Assembly: GCF_002783505.1 (NCBI RefSeq)
Contig: NZ_PFGL01000056.1
Location: 1-64,000 of the forward strand
Length of the DNA stretch: 64,000 bases
Direction of reading: 5' to 3'
Origin: Shewanella sp. CG12_big_fil_rev_8_21_14_0_65_47_15
GTDB lineage: Bacteria; Pseudomonadota; Gammaproteobacteria; Enterobacterales; Shewanellaceae
Under the pieces are notes generated by a model. That model was not told the DNA's origin, searched no databases, and was given only the letters and a program-made list of their open reading frames with translations. Positions 55,530 to 64,000 of the stretch are shown here, in pieces. Both the position numbers and the translations under genes were made by a program. Position 1 is the first letter of the stretch. Every line of letters starts with the position of its first letter.

Positions 55530-56645
55530 ATGTATTTATTCATAATATATACGTTTTTTTTATTTGCCTCATTTGTTAAGTCAAATGTTAAATACAAGAA
55601 ACTAACGGATTATTGTTATTTTTTTTTCTTGTGGTTATTTTCTTCAACGACTATGAATGGAAAGGATAAATTATCATACGAAGGAATGTTTTTATCCATT
55701 AATCCAAATGATATACATGCCGCCTTTAGTCAGGTAGTTGTTGATAAGGGATATTACTTTTTAAATCTTGTTGTAAGATTTTTTACAGACGAATTTGTCA
55801 TTTTTTTGATGACCGCATCTTTAATTACAACATTTTTAACATTTAAAGCCTTTAAATATTTTGAATTCGTATATAAGATCAGAATTGAGTTAATATTTTT
55901 AGTATATTTACCAACAGTTTTTATTGCGGCTCAAATGGGAGCTCTTAGGCAAAGTATAGCTATTGCAATATTTTTATTTTCTTTTCGTTACCTTTTAGAG
56001 AATAAAAATGTAAAATATTTAATTTGCATTCTATTCGCATCTACTTTCCATATGTCTGCGCTTATATTGATGTTACTTCCTTTATTTTTTTATTTTAAAG
56101 GGCGAAAAAAATTATTAATTATAGCGCTAGTTCATTTGTCCTTTTTTATTTTTTTAATGTACATAAGCTCTACTGTAGAAATTGGTAGGCTTATGTCATA
56201 TGCAAAAGATAGTGCAAGCTATGGAATGATAGGCGTTCTCGAAAGACTCACATTCTTATCTTTATTTCTTTTTATATATATGAAAAGAAATAATGATGAT
56301 AAGGTAACGATTTTGATGGAAATATATTTCTTATATGTTTTGCAGTCATTTGTTTTCGATAGCTTTTTTGCTGTGATGTATCGAATTAAGTTATACTATT
56401 TTGGATTGTTTTCAGTTCTGTTTCCAATTTTATTTTGTAAAATGACATACCATAAAGCCAATCTTGGTCGATTTATTTTATACCTTTACGGTATTATACA
56501 GGTTGTTGCTTTTACAAGTCCTCAAGAGGTAAAAGATTATTTTTTCCCGTATAGGAATTATTTCTTTGATGAACATACAAACTCTGAAACTCAAAGAATT
56601 AATGATACGATTTCGGAATTTAATATACTTTTCGAACTTAAATGA
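55530..56645 (+). CDS. EpsG-family polysaccharide polymerase (Wzy role)
   Basis: A 371-residue very hydrophobic protein with about ten membrane segments. SSTTMNGKDKLSYEGMF and the central AAQMGALRQSIAIAIFLFSFRYL followed by ASTFHMSALILMLLPLF are hallmarks of the EpsG family, which includes Wzy-type polymerases. It would join the repeat units in the periplasm, with Wzz setting length. It starts 6 bases after the GT4 gene and is one of the most AT-rich genes here. Confidence 0.85.
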   Translation: MYLFIIYTFFLFASFVKSNVKYKKLTDYCYFFFLWLFSSTTMNGKDKLSYEGMFLSINPNDIHAAFSQVVVDKGYYFLNLVVRFFTDEFVIFLMTASLITTFLTFKAFKYFEFVYKIRIELIFLVYLPTVFIAAQMGALRQSIAIAIFLFSFRYLLENKNVKYLICILFASTFHMSALILMLLPLFFYFKGRKKLLIIALVHLSFFIFLMYISSTVEIGRLMSYAKDSASYGMIGVLERLTFLSLFLFIYMKRNNDDKVTILMEIYFLYVLQSFVFDSFFAVMYRIKLYYFGLFSVLFPILFCKMTYHKANLGRFILYLYGIIQVVAFTSPQEVKDYFFPYRNYFFDEHTNSETQRINDTISEFNILFELK

Positions 56646-56662
56646 TTAAATGATAGGTTATT

Positions 56663-57787
56663 ATGAAAATACTATATTATTTTGAAAACAAACCAACCTT
56701 AATGGATCAATGGCAAACTTATCATTTTTTTTCAGAATTAAATTCGTACGGTGTTGAAATTGTTGTATTCAGCCCACTGATTTTTGAGTCATTTTCGGAG
56801 GCTAACTTAGCACTTTTAGATTTCTTAAAAGAAAATAAAGTTGATTTATTTATGACTCCTTATAATGAAGATAAAATTTTCATAAGTACTTTGATAGCAA
56901 TAGATAAGCTCAATATTGCTAAATTGCTAATTTGCTTTGATAACTTAGTTGTTCCATTCGAACACAAAACCGTGTGCTCTTATTTCGATTTGGTGTGGTT
57001 AACATCAAAAGAAACCGAATATTTATTTCAACAATGGGGTGCTAACACTATTTTTTTGCCGTACGCAGCAAACCCAAGCTTGTTTAAGCCATTAAAAATA
57101 AGTGAAATAAATAAAGTTTGTTTCATTGGCACACCATACGGTAGCAGGGTGAATACCTTAAACATGCTTGTTGAAAAAAATATACAGGTTGATTTATATT
57201 CTAATTTCTTAAAGAGTAAAAGTTTACCTTCAATTAAATCGAATCCGAGTATGCTAGATTATTTAGGGCCATTTTTTAATTTAGCGCGATTCTCTTATGG
57301 AAGGAAAATTATAAAGGGCGCATTAAAACAGAAGTTGTTGAGAACAAGTAATCTCGCTGTTGATAATGAAAATATTACTTTTAAATCACCAGTTCCGCTC
57401 CCTGAATTAGGTGCTGTATATTCATCTTATTCGCTATCATTATCAAGTACTGCAGCACGTAATACTGGAGTATTAAAAAAACCACTCAATATTATTAATT
57501 TAAGGAGTTTTGAAATTCCAATGGCAGGTGGTCTTCAAATTTGTCCTTATACTGATGAACTAGCATCATATTTTAAGGAAGACGAAGAAATTTTGTTTTA
57601 TCATTCATCGGAAGAATTAATCGAGAAATCAAATTATTATCTTGCAGAAGACAATTTTGATTTACGTCAAAAAATAAAAATTGCAGCTAGATTAAGAGCT
57701 GAGACTGACCATTCTTGGAGTGCACGATTCGAATGTGTATTTAATCGATTGGATATTCATTTCCCTAGAGAAACCTTTAATGGGTAA
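56663..57787 (+). CDS. CgeB-like glycosyltransferase
   Basis: A 374-residue protein with the plan of CgeB/DUF3880 transferases: MKILYYFENKPTLMDQWQTYHFFSEL at the start, YFDLVWLTSKETEYLFQQWGANTIFLPYAANPSLF in the middle and LRSFEIPMAGGLQICPYTDELASYFKEDEEILFY plus HSSEELIEKSNYYLAEDNFDLRQKI at the end. The donor sugar is not known. It overlaps the flippase gene by 8 bases. Confidence 0.85.
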   Translation: MKILYYFENKPTLMDQWQTYHFFSELNSYGVEIVVFSPLIFESFSEANLALLDFLKENKVDLFMTPYNEDKIFISTLIAIDKLNIAKLLICFDNLVVPFEHKTVCSYFDLVWLTSKETEYLFQQWGANTIFLPYAANPSLFKPLKISEINKVCFIGTPYGSRVNTLNMLVEKNIQVDLYSNFLKSKSLPSIKSNPSMLDYLGPFFNLARFSYGRKIIKGALKQKLLRTSNLAVDNENITFKSPVPLPELGAVYSSYSLSLSSTAARNTGVLKKPLNIINLRSFEIPMAGGLQICPYTDELASYFKEDEEILFYHSSEELIEKSNYYLAEDNFDLRQKIKIAARLRAETDHSWSARFECVFNRLDIHFPRETFNG

Positions 57788-59324
57788 GAAGCAGTTATTT
57801 ATTAATTTGAGTTCTACTATTTTAGCATTTAGTACTTCTCTTTTTATATCATTTATTTTGACACCATATTTGATTAAACATTTGGGCAAAGAAGCGTATT
57901 CTTTTTATCCAATGTCGAATAATTTTATTGGATATATTACGATTTTAACTTTAGCATTGAATTCAATGGTTGCTAGGTTTATGAGTATATCTTACAGTTC
58001 AGAAAATTATTTTGAAGCTGATTGCTATTTTTCCTCTACATTCTTTTCTAATGTATTTGTTGTTCTGATTATATTTTTTCCAATTTCATTTTTTGTTACT
58101 TACTTAGATTGCTTTTTAAATATTCCTACTGAAATTTTGTTTGATGTCAAACTTCTTTTTTTCCTCGTATTCCTAAGTTTGCTGATTAATTTGGTAAGTT
58201 CTGCTTTTGGTGTTGCCACCTTTGTAGCCAATCGCCTAGATCTAAAGGCTGTAGGTGATCTCACTCAAGGAATTTTAAAAATATTTCTATTCTTTTTCTT
58301 ATTTTATACTTATGAGGCTTCAATAGTCTTCATTGGTATAGTAGCTGTTATATTAAGTTGTTATAATCTTTTTGTTCAACTTTATTTCAAAAATAAGTTA
58401 CTTCCAAATTTATCTCTCTCTTTGAGAAAAATTAGAATTAGCTCAATCGTAACGTTACTTAGTTCCGGTTTTTGGAATGTAGTAAATTCTTTAGGGATGT
58501 CACTTCTGCTCGGGATGTCTCTGTTCATGACTAACTTTTTTATAGGAGCTCAAGCTGGAGGTGATCTTGCAATGGCGTTGATGCTACCGGCTTTTGTTAG
58601 CGGGATTATTACAATGATTGTTTCAGTCTTGTTACCTAGGATGACGAATATATACTCTAATAAAGATTCTGAAAGCTTGATAAATGAGGTATTGTATTCA
58701 CAAAAGTTATTGAGTTTGTTAACAACAGTACCTATCTCACTATTAATTATTTTCGGTGAAAAGTTTTTTATGCTTTGGGTGCCAAGTGAATATTCTGATG
58801 TTCTACCAGTTTTATCATTTATTTTGTTGTTACCTTTGTTTGTACATGGCAATATGTGGAGTATTTATAGTACTAATATTGTACTCAACAAGGTGAAAAC
58901 TCCTTCGCTTTTATTGTTGTTTTGTGGTTTTTTGAGTGTGTTTTTTATCATTATATCCGTTAGTTTCATTAGTAAAAGTGTTTACGTGATCCCCATTGTG
59001 ACTACTTTCATAAGCATATGTTATTACTTGTTTTTTATTCCATTTTATGCGGCTAAGCAAATGAGTGTTAGTTTATTTACTTTTTATCCAAGTATAATTA
59101 AGTCTTTCTTTTTTTTAGTTATATTTATATATATTTCCACTTTAATTTTTGATTTTATTTATGTGGGCAGTTGGTCGGATTTCTTTGGCTTTGGATTAAT
59201 ATTTGCTATTTTGGGTTTTTGCATGCATTTATTAATTATATTGAGTAAGAATGAAATTCTTCTTTCTTATGAGTTTCTTATTAAGTTTATATTGAAAATT
59301 AATTCGAGAGTGAAAAATGTTTAA
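57780..59324 (+). CDS. wzx: Polysaccharide repeat-unit flippase (Wzx type)
   Basis: A 514-residue membrane protein with about 12-14 helices of the oligosaccharide flippase (MATE-like/PST) family, starting MGKKQLFINLSSTILAFSTSLFISFILTPYLIKHLGKEAYSF. It moves lipid-linked repeat units to the periplasmic face. ATG 57780 overlaps the CgeB-like gene by 8 bases; earlier in-frame codons lie deep in that gene. It is the last gene of the AT-rich block and overlaps the fnlA-like gene by 8 bases. Confidence 0.92.
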   Translation: MGKKQLFINLSSTILAFSTSLFISFILTPYLIKHLGKEAYSFYPMSNNFIGYITILTLALNSMVARFMSISYSSENYFEADCYFSSTFFSNVFVVLIIFFPISFFVTYLDCFLNIPTEILFDVKLLFFLVFLSLLINLVSSAFGVATFVANRLDLKAVGDLTQGILKIFLFFFLFYTYEASIVFIGIVAVILSCYNLFVQLYFKNKLLPNLSLSLRKIRISSIVTLLSSGFWNVVNSLGMSLLLGMSLFMTNFFIGAQAGGDLAMALMLPAFVSGIITMIVSVLLPRMTNIYSNKDSESLINEVLYSQKLLSLLTTVPISLLIIFGEKFFMLWVPSEYSDVLPVLSFILLLPLFVHGNMWSIYSTNIVLNKVKTPSLLLLFCGFLSVFFIIISVSFISKSVYVIPIVTTFISICYYLFFIPFYAAKQMSVSLFTFYPSIIKSFFFLVIFIYISTLIFDFIYVGSWSDFFGFGLIFAILGFCMHLLIILSKNEILLSYEFLIKFILKINSRVKNV

Positions 59325-60354
59325 TGATAAAATTTTGTTGATTACTGGCGGTACAGGTTCTTTCGGCAACGCGGTACTGGAGCGCTTTCTTGACACTGAT
59401 ATTAAAGAAATCCGTATTTTCTCCCGGGACGAGAAAAAGCAGGATGATATGCGCAAAAAATATAACAACTCCAAATTGAAGTTTTATATTGGCGATGTGC
59501 GCGATTATCAAAGCATTCTTAATGCTAGCCGTGGGGTGGATTATATCTACCATGCTGCAGCACTTAAGCAGGTACCGTCTTGTGAATTTCACCCAATGGA
59601 AGCTGTGAAGACCAACGTATTGGGCACTGAAAATGTCTTAGAGGCCGCTATTGCTAACCAAGTTAAGCGAGTGGTGTGTTTAAGTACCGATAAAGCGGTG
59701 TATCCCATCAATGCCATGGGTATCTCCAAGGCGATGATGGAAAAGGTAATCGTTGCTAAGTCTCGTAACGTCGATCCTAATAAAACGGTTATTTCAGCCA
59801 CGCGTTACGGTAATGTGATGGCATCTCGTGGTTCTGTGATTCCATTATTTTTACGTCAAATCATTAATGATCAAGCAATTACAGTAACAGACCCTAACAT
59901 GACCCGCTTTATGATGACGTTGAATGATGCTGTTGATCTCGTTTTACATGCCTTTGAACATGGTTCAAATGGTGATATTTTTGTGCAAAAAGCCCCCGCT
60001 GCTACCATTGATGTTCTTGTAAAAGCATTGCTAAAAATCACTGATAAACCTAATCATCAAGTTAATATCATTGGTACACGTCATGGTGAGAAGCTCTATG
60101 AAGCTTTATGTAGCCGTGAAGAAATGTTTGTCGCTGAAGATCAAGGCGGTTATTACCGAATTCCGTCTGACAATCGCGACCTCAATTACTCTAAGTACAA
60201 TGAGGAAGGCGAAAAAGATTTGTCTGTTATTGAAGATTACAATTCACACAATACTGAGCGTTTAGATGTGGATGGCATGGTCAAGCTGCTTCATAAGCTG
60301 GATTTCATCGCAGATATTGAGGCCGGTAGCCTAGTAGTTCCCGAGGGCGTGTAA
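59317..60354 (+). CDS. fnlA: UDP-GlcNAc 4,6-dehydratase/5-epimerase (FnlA/WbjB/CapE)
   Basis: A 345-residue short-chain dehydrogenase/reductase, first enzyme of UDP-L-FucNAc synthesis. The NADP motif is TGGTGSFGNAVL near residue 10, and STDKAVYPINAMGISKAMMEK carries the active site in which Met replaces the usual Tyr of YxxxK, characteristic of the FlaA1/PseB/CapE inverting dehydratases. Base composition rises again here relative to the upstream block. It adjoins fnlB with no gap. Confidence 0.95.
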   Translation: MFNDKILLITGGTGSFGNAVLERFLDTDIKEIRIFSRDEKKQDDMRKKYNNSKLKFYIGDVRDYQSILNASRGVDYIYHAAALKQVPSCEFHPMEAVKTNVLGTENVLEAAIANQVKRVVCLSTDKAVYPINAMGISKAMMEKVIVAKSRNVDPNKTVISATRYGNVMASRGSVIPLFLRQIINDQAITVTDPNMTRFMMTLNDAVDLVLHAFEHGSNGDIFVQKAPAATIDVLVKALLKITDKPNHQVNIIGTRHGEKLYEALCSREEMFVAEDQGGYYRIPSDNRDLNYSKYNEEGEKDLSVIEDYNSHNTERLDVDGMVKLLHKLDFIADIEAGSLVVPEGV

Positions 60355-61458
60355 ATGAAAATTGTTGTCACTGGTGCAAAAGGTTTTATTGGTAAAAACC
60401 TCTGTGTCATGCTGCGTGAGCATGGCCATCAAGACATTGTGGAAGTCGATCGTGAAACATCTCGAGAAGAGCTTGCACAGTTTCTCAGGGAGGCTGACTT
60501 TGTTTATCATTTAGCTGGTATCAATCGGCCAAAAGACGAAACAGAGTTTCAACAAGGGAATGCAGATCTTACATGTTTTATTGCTGAAAAATTAAAGCAG
60601 TCTAACAAAAAAGTACCATTGGTAGTGAGTTCTTCAACTCAAGCTGAACGGGATAATGCTTATGGACAAAGTAAGCGTTTAGCTGAGCAAGCGGTTGAAC
60701 AATATGGTATAAATACAGATGCCTCTTATTATATTTACCGATTTCCTAATGTGTTTGGTAAATGGTGTCGTCCAAACTACAACTCTTTTGTGGCCACTTT
60801 TTGTTACAACACGCTTAATGACTTAAATATCAGTATTAATGATCCCTCGGCTCCAGTAACTTTGGTTTACATTGACGATGTTTGTCATAGTTTAATTTCG
60901 CTTCTCGACGGTTCCTCAGGTAGCGGTTTTAAGCGTGTATTGCCAGAGTATCTAACCACAGTGGGTGAGGTTGCCGATCTATTAGGTGCGTTTAAAGATA
61001 GTCGTGATAGTTTGATCACTGAAAATGTGGGTTCTGGTTTGTGTAGAGCACTTTATTCCACTTACCTTAGCTATATGTCACCAGCACAATTTAGTTATGC
61101 CATTCCTAGCTATGGTGATGAACGTGGTGTTTTTAGTGAAATGCTAAAAACTAAATATGCTGGACAATTTTCGTTCTTTACTGCTCACCCAGGTATTACT
61201 CGTGGCGGTCATTACCATCATACAAAAAACGAGAAGTTTCTTGTAGTTAAGGGAAAAGCACTATTCAAATTTGAACATATTGCGACTGGTGAGCGTTATG
61301 AGTTGCAAACTGAGAGTCGCTCTCCTCGAATAGTTGAAACGGTTCCTGGTTGGTCACATGACATAACTAATATTGGTGATGAAGAAATGATCGTAATGCT
61401 GTGGGCTAATGAGATCTTTGATCGTGAGGCTCCCGATACGTTTGCCAAGCCATTATAA
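60355..61458 (+). CDS. fnlB: Bifunctional epimerase/reductase for UDP-L-FucNAc (FnlB/WbjC/CapF)
   Basis: A 367-residue two-domain enzyme. The N-terminal Rossmann domain (about 1-240, VTGAKGFIGKNLC) reduces the 4-keto sugar; the C-terminal cupin domain (about 245-365; FFTAHPGITRGGHYHHTKNEKFLVVKGKALFKFE) carries the 3-epimerase metal site with its His pair. This is the CapF/WbjC arrangement. It follows fnlA directly and lies 19 bases before fnlC. Confidence 0.95.
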   Translation: MKIVVTGAKGFIGKNLCVMLREHGHQDIVEVDRETSREELAQFLREADFVYHLAGINRPKDETEFQQGNADLTCFIAEKLKQSNKKVPLVVSSSTQAERDNAYGQSKRLAEQAVEQYGINTDASYYIYRFPNVFGKWCRPNYNSFVATFCYNTLNDLNISINDPSAPVTLVYIDDVCHSLISLLDGSSGSGFKRVLPEYLTTVGEVADLLGAFKDSRDSLITENVGSGLCRALYSTYLSYMSPAQFSYAIPSYGDERGVFSEMLKTKYAGQFSFFTAHPGITRGGHYHHTKNEKFLVVKGKALFKFEHIATGERYELQTESRSPRIVETVPGWSHDITNIGDEEMIVMLWANEIFDREAPDTFAKPL

Positions 61459-61477
61459 TTATTCTAGAGAAAGCAAA

Positions 61478-62608
61478 ATGAAAAAATTAAAAGTAATGTC
61501 TGTCGTTGGTACGCGCCCTGAAATTATCCGTTTGTCCCGTGTATTAGCAAAATTGGATGAGCACTGTGAACACATTTTGGTTCATACGGGGCAAAACTAC
61601 GATTTTGAGCTCAATCAAGTGTTTTTTGACGATTTAGGCGTACGAAAACCGGATTATTTCTTGAATGCGGCAGGTAAGAATGCTGCGGAAACCATCGGGC
61701 AAGTGATAATTAAAGTTGATCAAGTTCTTGAAGAGGTGCAACCAGAAGCGATGCTTGTGCTTGGTGATACTAACTCTTGTCTCTCTGCTATTCCTGCAAA
61801 ACGTCGTAAGGTGCCGATTTTCCATATGGAAGCAGGTAATCGATGCTTTGACCAACGAGTACCTGAAGAGACCAATCGTCGTATTGTCGACCACACGTCC
61901 GATATTAATCTTACGTACAGCACTATTGCCCGTGACTATTTGTTAGCTGAAGGTTTACCTGCAGATCGTGTCATTAAAACCGGTAGTCCTATGTTTGAGG
62001 TGTTAAATCACTATATGCCTCAAATAGATGGATCTGATGTTCTTGCTCGTTTAGGTTTACAGAAAGGTCAATTCTTTGTCGTTAGCGCGCATCGTGAAGA
62101 GAATGTCGATTCTCCTAAACAACTAACTAAGTTAGCAGAAACGTTAAATCGGGTTGCAGAGCATTACAATCTGCCTGTCATTGTCTCAACTCACCCACGT
62201 ACTCGTAATCGAATTGAGGCACAAGGGTTAGAGTTTCACCCAAACATTCAATTATTGAAACCACTTGGTTTCCATGATTACAATCACCTGCAAAAAAATG
62301 CAAAAGCCGTGCTTTCTGATAGCGGCACTATTAACGAAGAATCTTCAATCATGAATTTCCCTGCGTTAAATTTACGCGAGGCGCATGAACGACCAGAGGG
62401 TATGGAAGAAGCATCGGTTATGATGGTCGGTCTTGCGGTTGAGCGTGTTATGCAAGCTTTGAATATTTTAGAGTTTCAACCTAGTGGTGATGAAAGATTG
62501 CTAAGAAGAGTTCAAGATTACAGCATGCCAAATGTTTCAGACAAAGTTGTGCGAATAATTCATTCTTATACCGATTATATTAACCGTGTTGTTTGGAAGA
62601 TGTATTAA
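61478..62608 (+). CDS. fnlC: UDP-2-epimerase making UDP-L-FucNAc (FnlC/WbjD/CapG)
   Basis: A 376-residue UDP-sugar 2-epimerase of the WecB fold that completes UDP-L-FucNAc. Motifs: GTRPEIIRLSRVLAKL at the start, LGDTNSCLSAIPAKRRKVPIFHMEAGNRCFDQRVPEETNRRIVDH, SAHREENVDSPKQL and LSDSGTINEESSIMNFP. ATG 61478 follows AGAGAAAG; an upstream in-frame ATG lies in fnlB and adds residues foreign to the family. It overlaps the next gene by one base (TAATG). Confidence 0.95.
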   Translation: MKKLKVMSVVGTRPEIIRLSRVLAKLDEHCEHILVHTGQNYDFELNQVFFDDLGVRKPDYFLNAAGKNAAETIGQVIIKVDQVLEEVQPEAMLVLGDTNSCLSAIPAKRRKVPIFHMEAGNRCFDQRVPEETNRRIVDHTSDINLTYSTIARDYLLAEGLPADRVIKTGSPMFEVLNHYMPQIDGSDVLARLGLQKGQFFVVSAHREENVDSPKQLTKLAETLNRVAEHYNLPVIVSTHPRTRNRIEAQGLEFHPNIQLLKPLGFHDYNHLQKNAKAVLSDSGTINEESSIMNFPALNLREAHERPEGMEEASVMMVGLAVERVMQALNILEFQPSGDERLLRRVQDYSMPNVSDKVVRIIHSYTDYINRVVWKMY

Positions 62609-63822
62609 TGCGGATTCTGTTTATCAGCCAGTTGTTTGATCCTGAGTACTCAATTAAAGGTTTGGAACTGATGAAACATTGGGTTAATCAGGGGCATGAA
62701 GTCGAAGTATTAACAACTTTCCCCAATTACCCTACTGGCAGAGTATTTGATGGTTATAGTGTTAAGTTTAAAAGTACTGAACTGTCCGGTGGCGTTAAGA
62801 TTACTCGTCTTTGGTCGCATATTTCTCACTCAAAATCAAAACTTTCCAGAGCGACAAGTTATTTAAGCTTTACTTTTATGGCGTTATTCGCTGCTTTGCT
62901 TGGTAAAAAAGCAGATCTAGTTTATACCTATCACCCACAGTCTACGACAGGTTTAATTGGTATTGCGATGCGGGTAATACGTGGGACACCTTATATTACT
63001 GATGTGCAAGACTTATGGCCTGATGCATTGATTGCAACAGGAATGAATAAGAAAAGCTTTATTGTAAAATTAATTGGTAAGTGGTGCGATGTTATTTACA
63101 GGAGAGCATCGCAGGTGATTGTTTTATCTCAAGGTTATAAAGCTGCGTTAATAGATAGGGGCGTTAAATCTGATAAGGTGACTGTCGTTTACAACTGGTG
63201 CCCTGAAGAGAAGTTAATTGACAAAGTATTAGCGCAACAATGCCCAATTAATCATTTGACGACAATGCCTGCCCATATATTGTATGCCGGAAATATGGGA
63301 GCAGCTCAGTCATTAAGGACATTGATAGATGCTGTTTCTACTTTTAATCGAGATGACGTTCAGTTGACTTTGATTGGTGGTGGCGTTGAAAAGCATGACC
63401 TTCAAAAACATATTCTTGAACTTAACATTGCCAATGTTGATATTAAAGATTATGTACCTCCTAACAAGATTTTTGCAGTACTGTCAGAAGCAGATATTTT
63501 AGTAGTCCATTTACGTGATGCACCATTATTCAAAATAACGATACCGTCTAAAACTCAATCATCCTTAGCGATGGGGAAACCTATATTAATGGCAGTTGGC
63601 GGTGAAACTAACGCATTATTAGAGTCTGCAAATGCGGGGGTGACAGCTGAACCAGGCGACGTTAACTCTATCATATTAGCGATCAAAAAGCTGTTATTAA
63701 AACGTGAGCAGTGGGGTGATATGGGGAATAATGCGCGTGATTTCTATTTAAAGAATATGTCGATGTCAATTAATTACGCGAAGCTCGATAGTGTGTTAAA
63801 TATGGCTGTAGAAAAAAAATGA
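62608..63822 (+). CDS. wbuB: Glycosyltransferase WbuB-like (putative L-fucosamine transferase)
   Basis: A 404-residue GT4 enzyme. The start MRILFISQLFDPEYSIKGLELMKHWVNQGHEVEVLTTFPNYPTG and YTYHPQSTTGLIGIAM plus ITDVQDLWPDALIATGMN are typical of WbuB, the L-FucNAc transferase next to fnlABC in several O-antigen clusters. The role is inferred from family and position. ATG 62608 has GGAAG upstream. It overlaps the following GNAT gene by 4 bases. Confidence 0.9.
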   Translation: MRILFISQLFDPEYSIKGLELMKHWVNQGHEVEVLTTFPNYPTGRVFDGYSVKFKSTELSGGVKITRLWSHISHSKSKLSRATSYLSFTFMALFAALLGKKADLVYTYHPQSTTGLIGIAMRVIRGTPYITDVQDLWPDALIATGMNKKSFIVKLIGKWCDVIYRRASQVIVLSQGYKAALIDRGVKSDKVTVVYNWCPEEKLIDKVLAQQCPINHLTTMPAHILYAGNMGAAQSLRTLIDAVSTFNRDDVQLTLIGGGVEKHDLQKHILELNIANVDIKDYVPPNKIFAVLSEADILVVHLRDAPLFKITIPSKTQSSLAMGKPILMAVGGETNALLESANAGVTAEPGDVNSIILAIKKLLLKREQWGDMGNNARDFYLKNMSMSINYAKLDSVLNMAVEKK

Positions 63823-64000
63823 TCATAAGAGATGCGACGCAAGAAGATATATCAAAAATAGTGGAAGTTCATAGAAATGCCTTCCAAGGTTTTTTCTTGA
63901 CAACTCTAGGCCGTGGATTTTTAACAAGGCTGTATGAAGGTTTTCTATTTAAAAATGATGGGATATTGCGGGTTGCAATTGCTGACGGAGAAGTTATTGG
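63819..64000 (+). CDS. GNAT family N-acetyltransferase (partial, runs off the end)
   Basis: The first 60 residues (MIIRDATQEDISKIVEVHRNAF, then LTTLGRGFLTRLYEGFL and LRVAIADGEVIG) have the start of a GNAT acetyltransferase. It is cut by the window edge. The 4-base overlap (ATGA) with wbuB puts it in the same operon. It could acetylate an amino sugar precursor. No initiating sugar-phosphate transferase has appeared by this point, so one is expected further right or elsewhere. Confidence 0.8.
   Translation, partial: MIIRDATQEDISKIVEVHRNAFQGFFLTTLGRGFLTRLYEGFLFKNDGILRVAIADGEVI

Overview
The window reads as a chromosome segment of a polar-flagellated gammaproteobacterium, most likely Shewanella. 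The evidence is the gene order (flrABC, fliEFGHIJ, fliK-flhB, flhAFG-fliA, cheYZAB, parC-parP-cheW, a DUF2802 gene), sigma-54 promoters in front of flagellar operons, and the same set of neighbours known from Shewanella and Vibrio. No rRNA or tRNA gene was seen.

Layout. (1) 1-2.8 kb: the end of a flagellin gene, then flaG, fliD, a small chaperone-like gene and fliS, closed by a terminator. (2) 3-7 kb: the flagellar master regulator flrA and the two-component pair flrBC, with a sigma-54 promoter before flrB. (3) 7.2-13.1 kb: fliEFGHIJ from a sigma-54 promoter. (4) 13.4-20.9 kb: fliK, fliLMNOPQR and flhB, again from a sigma-54 promoter, with a REP-like hairpin just upstream. (5) 21-34 kb: flhA, flhF, flhG, fliA, cheYZAB, a small membrane protein, parC, parP, cheW and a DUF2802 gene, starting from a fourth sigma-54 promoter. 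Together these give the basal body, the export gate, the rod/hook controls, flagellar number and place (FlhFG), the late sigma factor and the polar chemotaxis array.

(6) 34.3-36.9 kb, minus strand: a second FliK-like protein and a stand-alone FlhB C-terminal-domain protein. (7) 37-39.1 kb: mlaA and an RssB-like response regulator. (8) 39.1-40.5 kb: a dense island of non-coding repeats. (9) 40.5-42 kb, minus strand: a POT-family peptide transporter.

(10) 42.5-64 kb: a surface polysaccharide locus. It opens with its own rfaH, then a 1.3-kb leader carrying an ops element and terminator-like hairpins. Next come a large SLBB export protein, an MntA/HepT toxin-antitoxin remnant (hepT is broken by a nonsense codon), wzz, wecBC (UDP-ManNAcA), an AT-rich block of transferases, polymerase and flippase, fnlABC (UDP-L-FucNAc), a WbuB-like transferase and the start of a GNAT gene. 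The glycan should therefore contain ManNAcA and FucNAc.

The most unusual material is the non-coding DNA between 34 and 50 kb. It holds islands of very short hairpins whose stem sequences differ while their pairing and flanks are kept, a 46-bp palindromic insert found four times, composite REP units, and 7-bp CTAG-containing tandem repeats next to or inside polysaccharide genes. In the coding part, CheA carries three copies of a motif that resembles the CheY-binding peptide of FliM.
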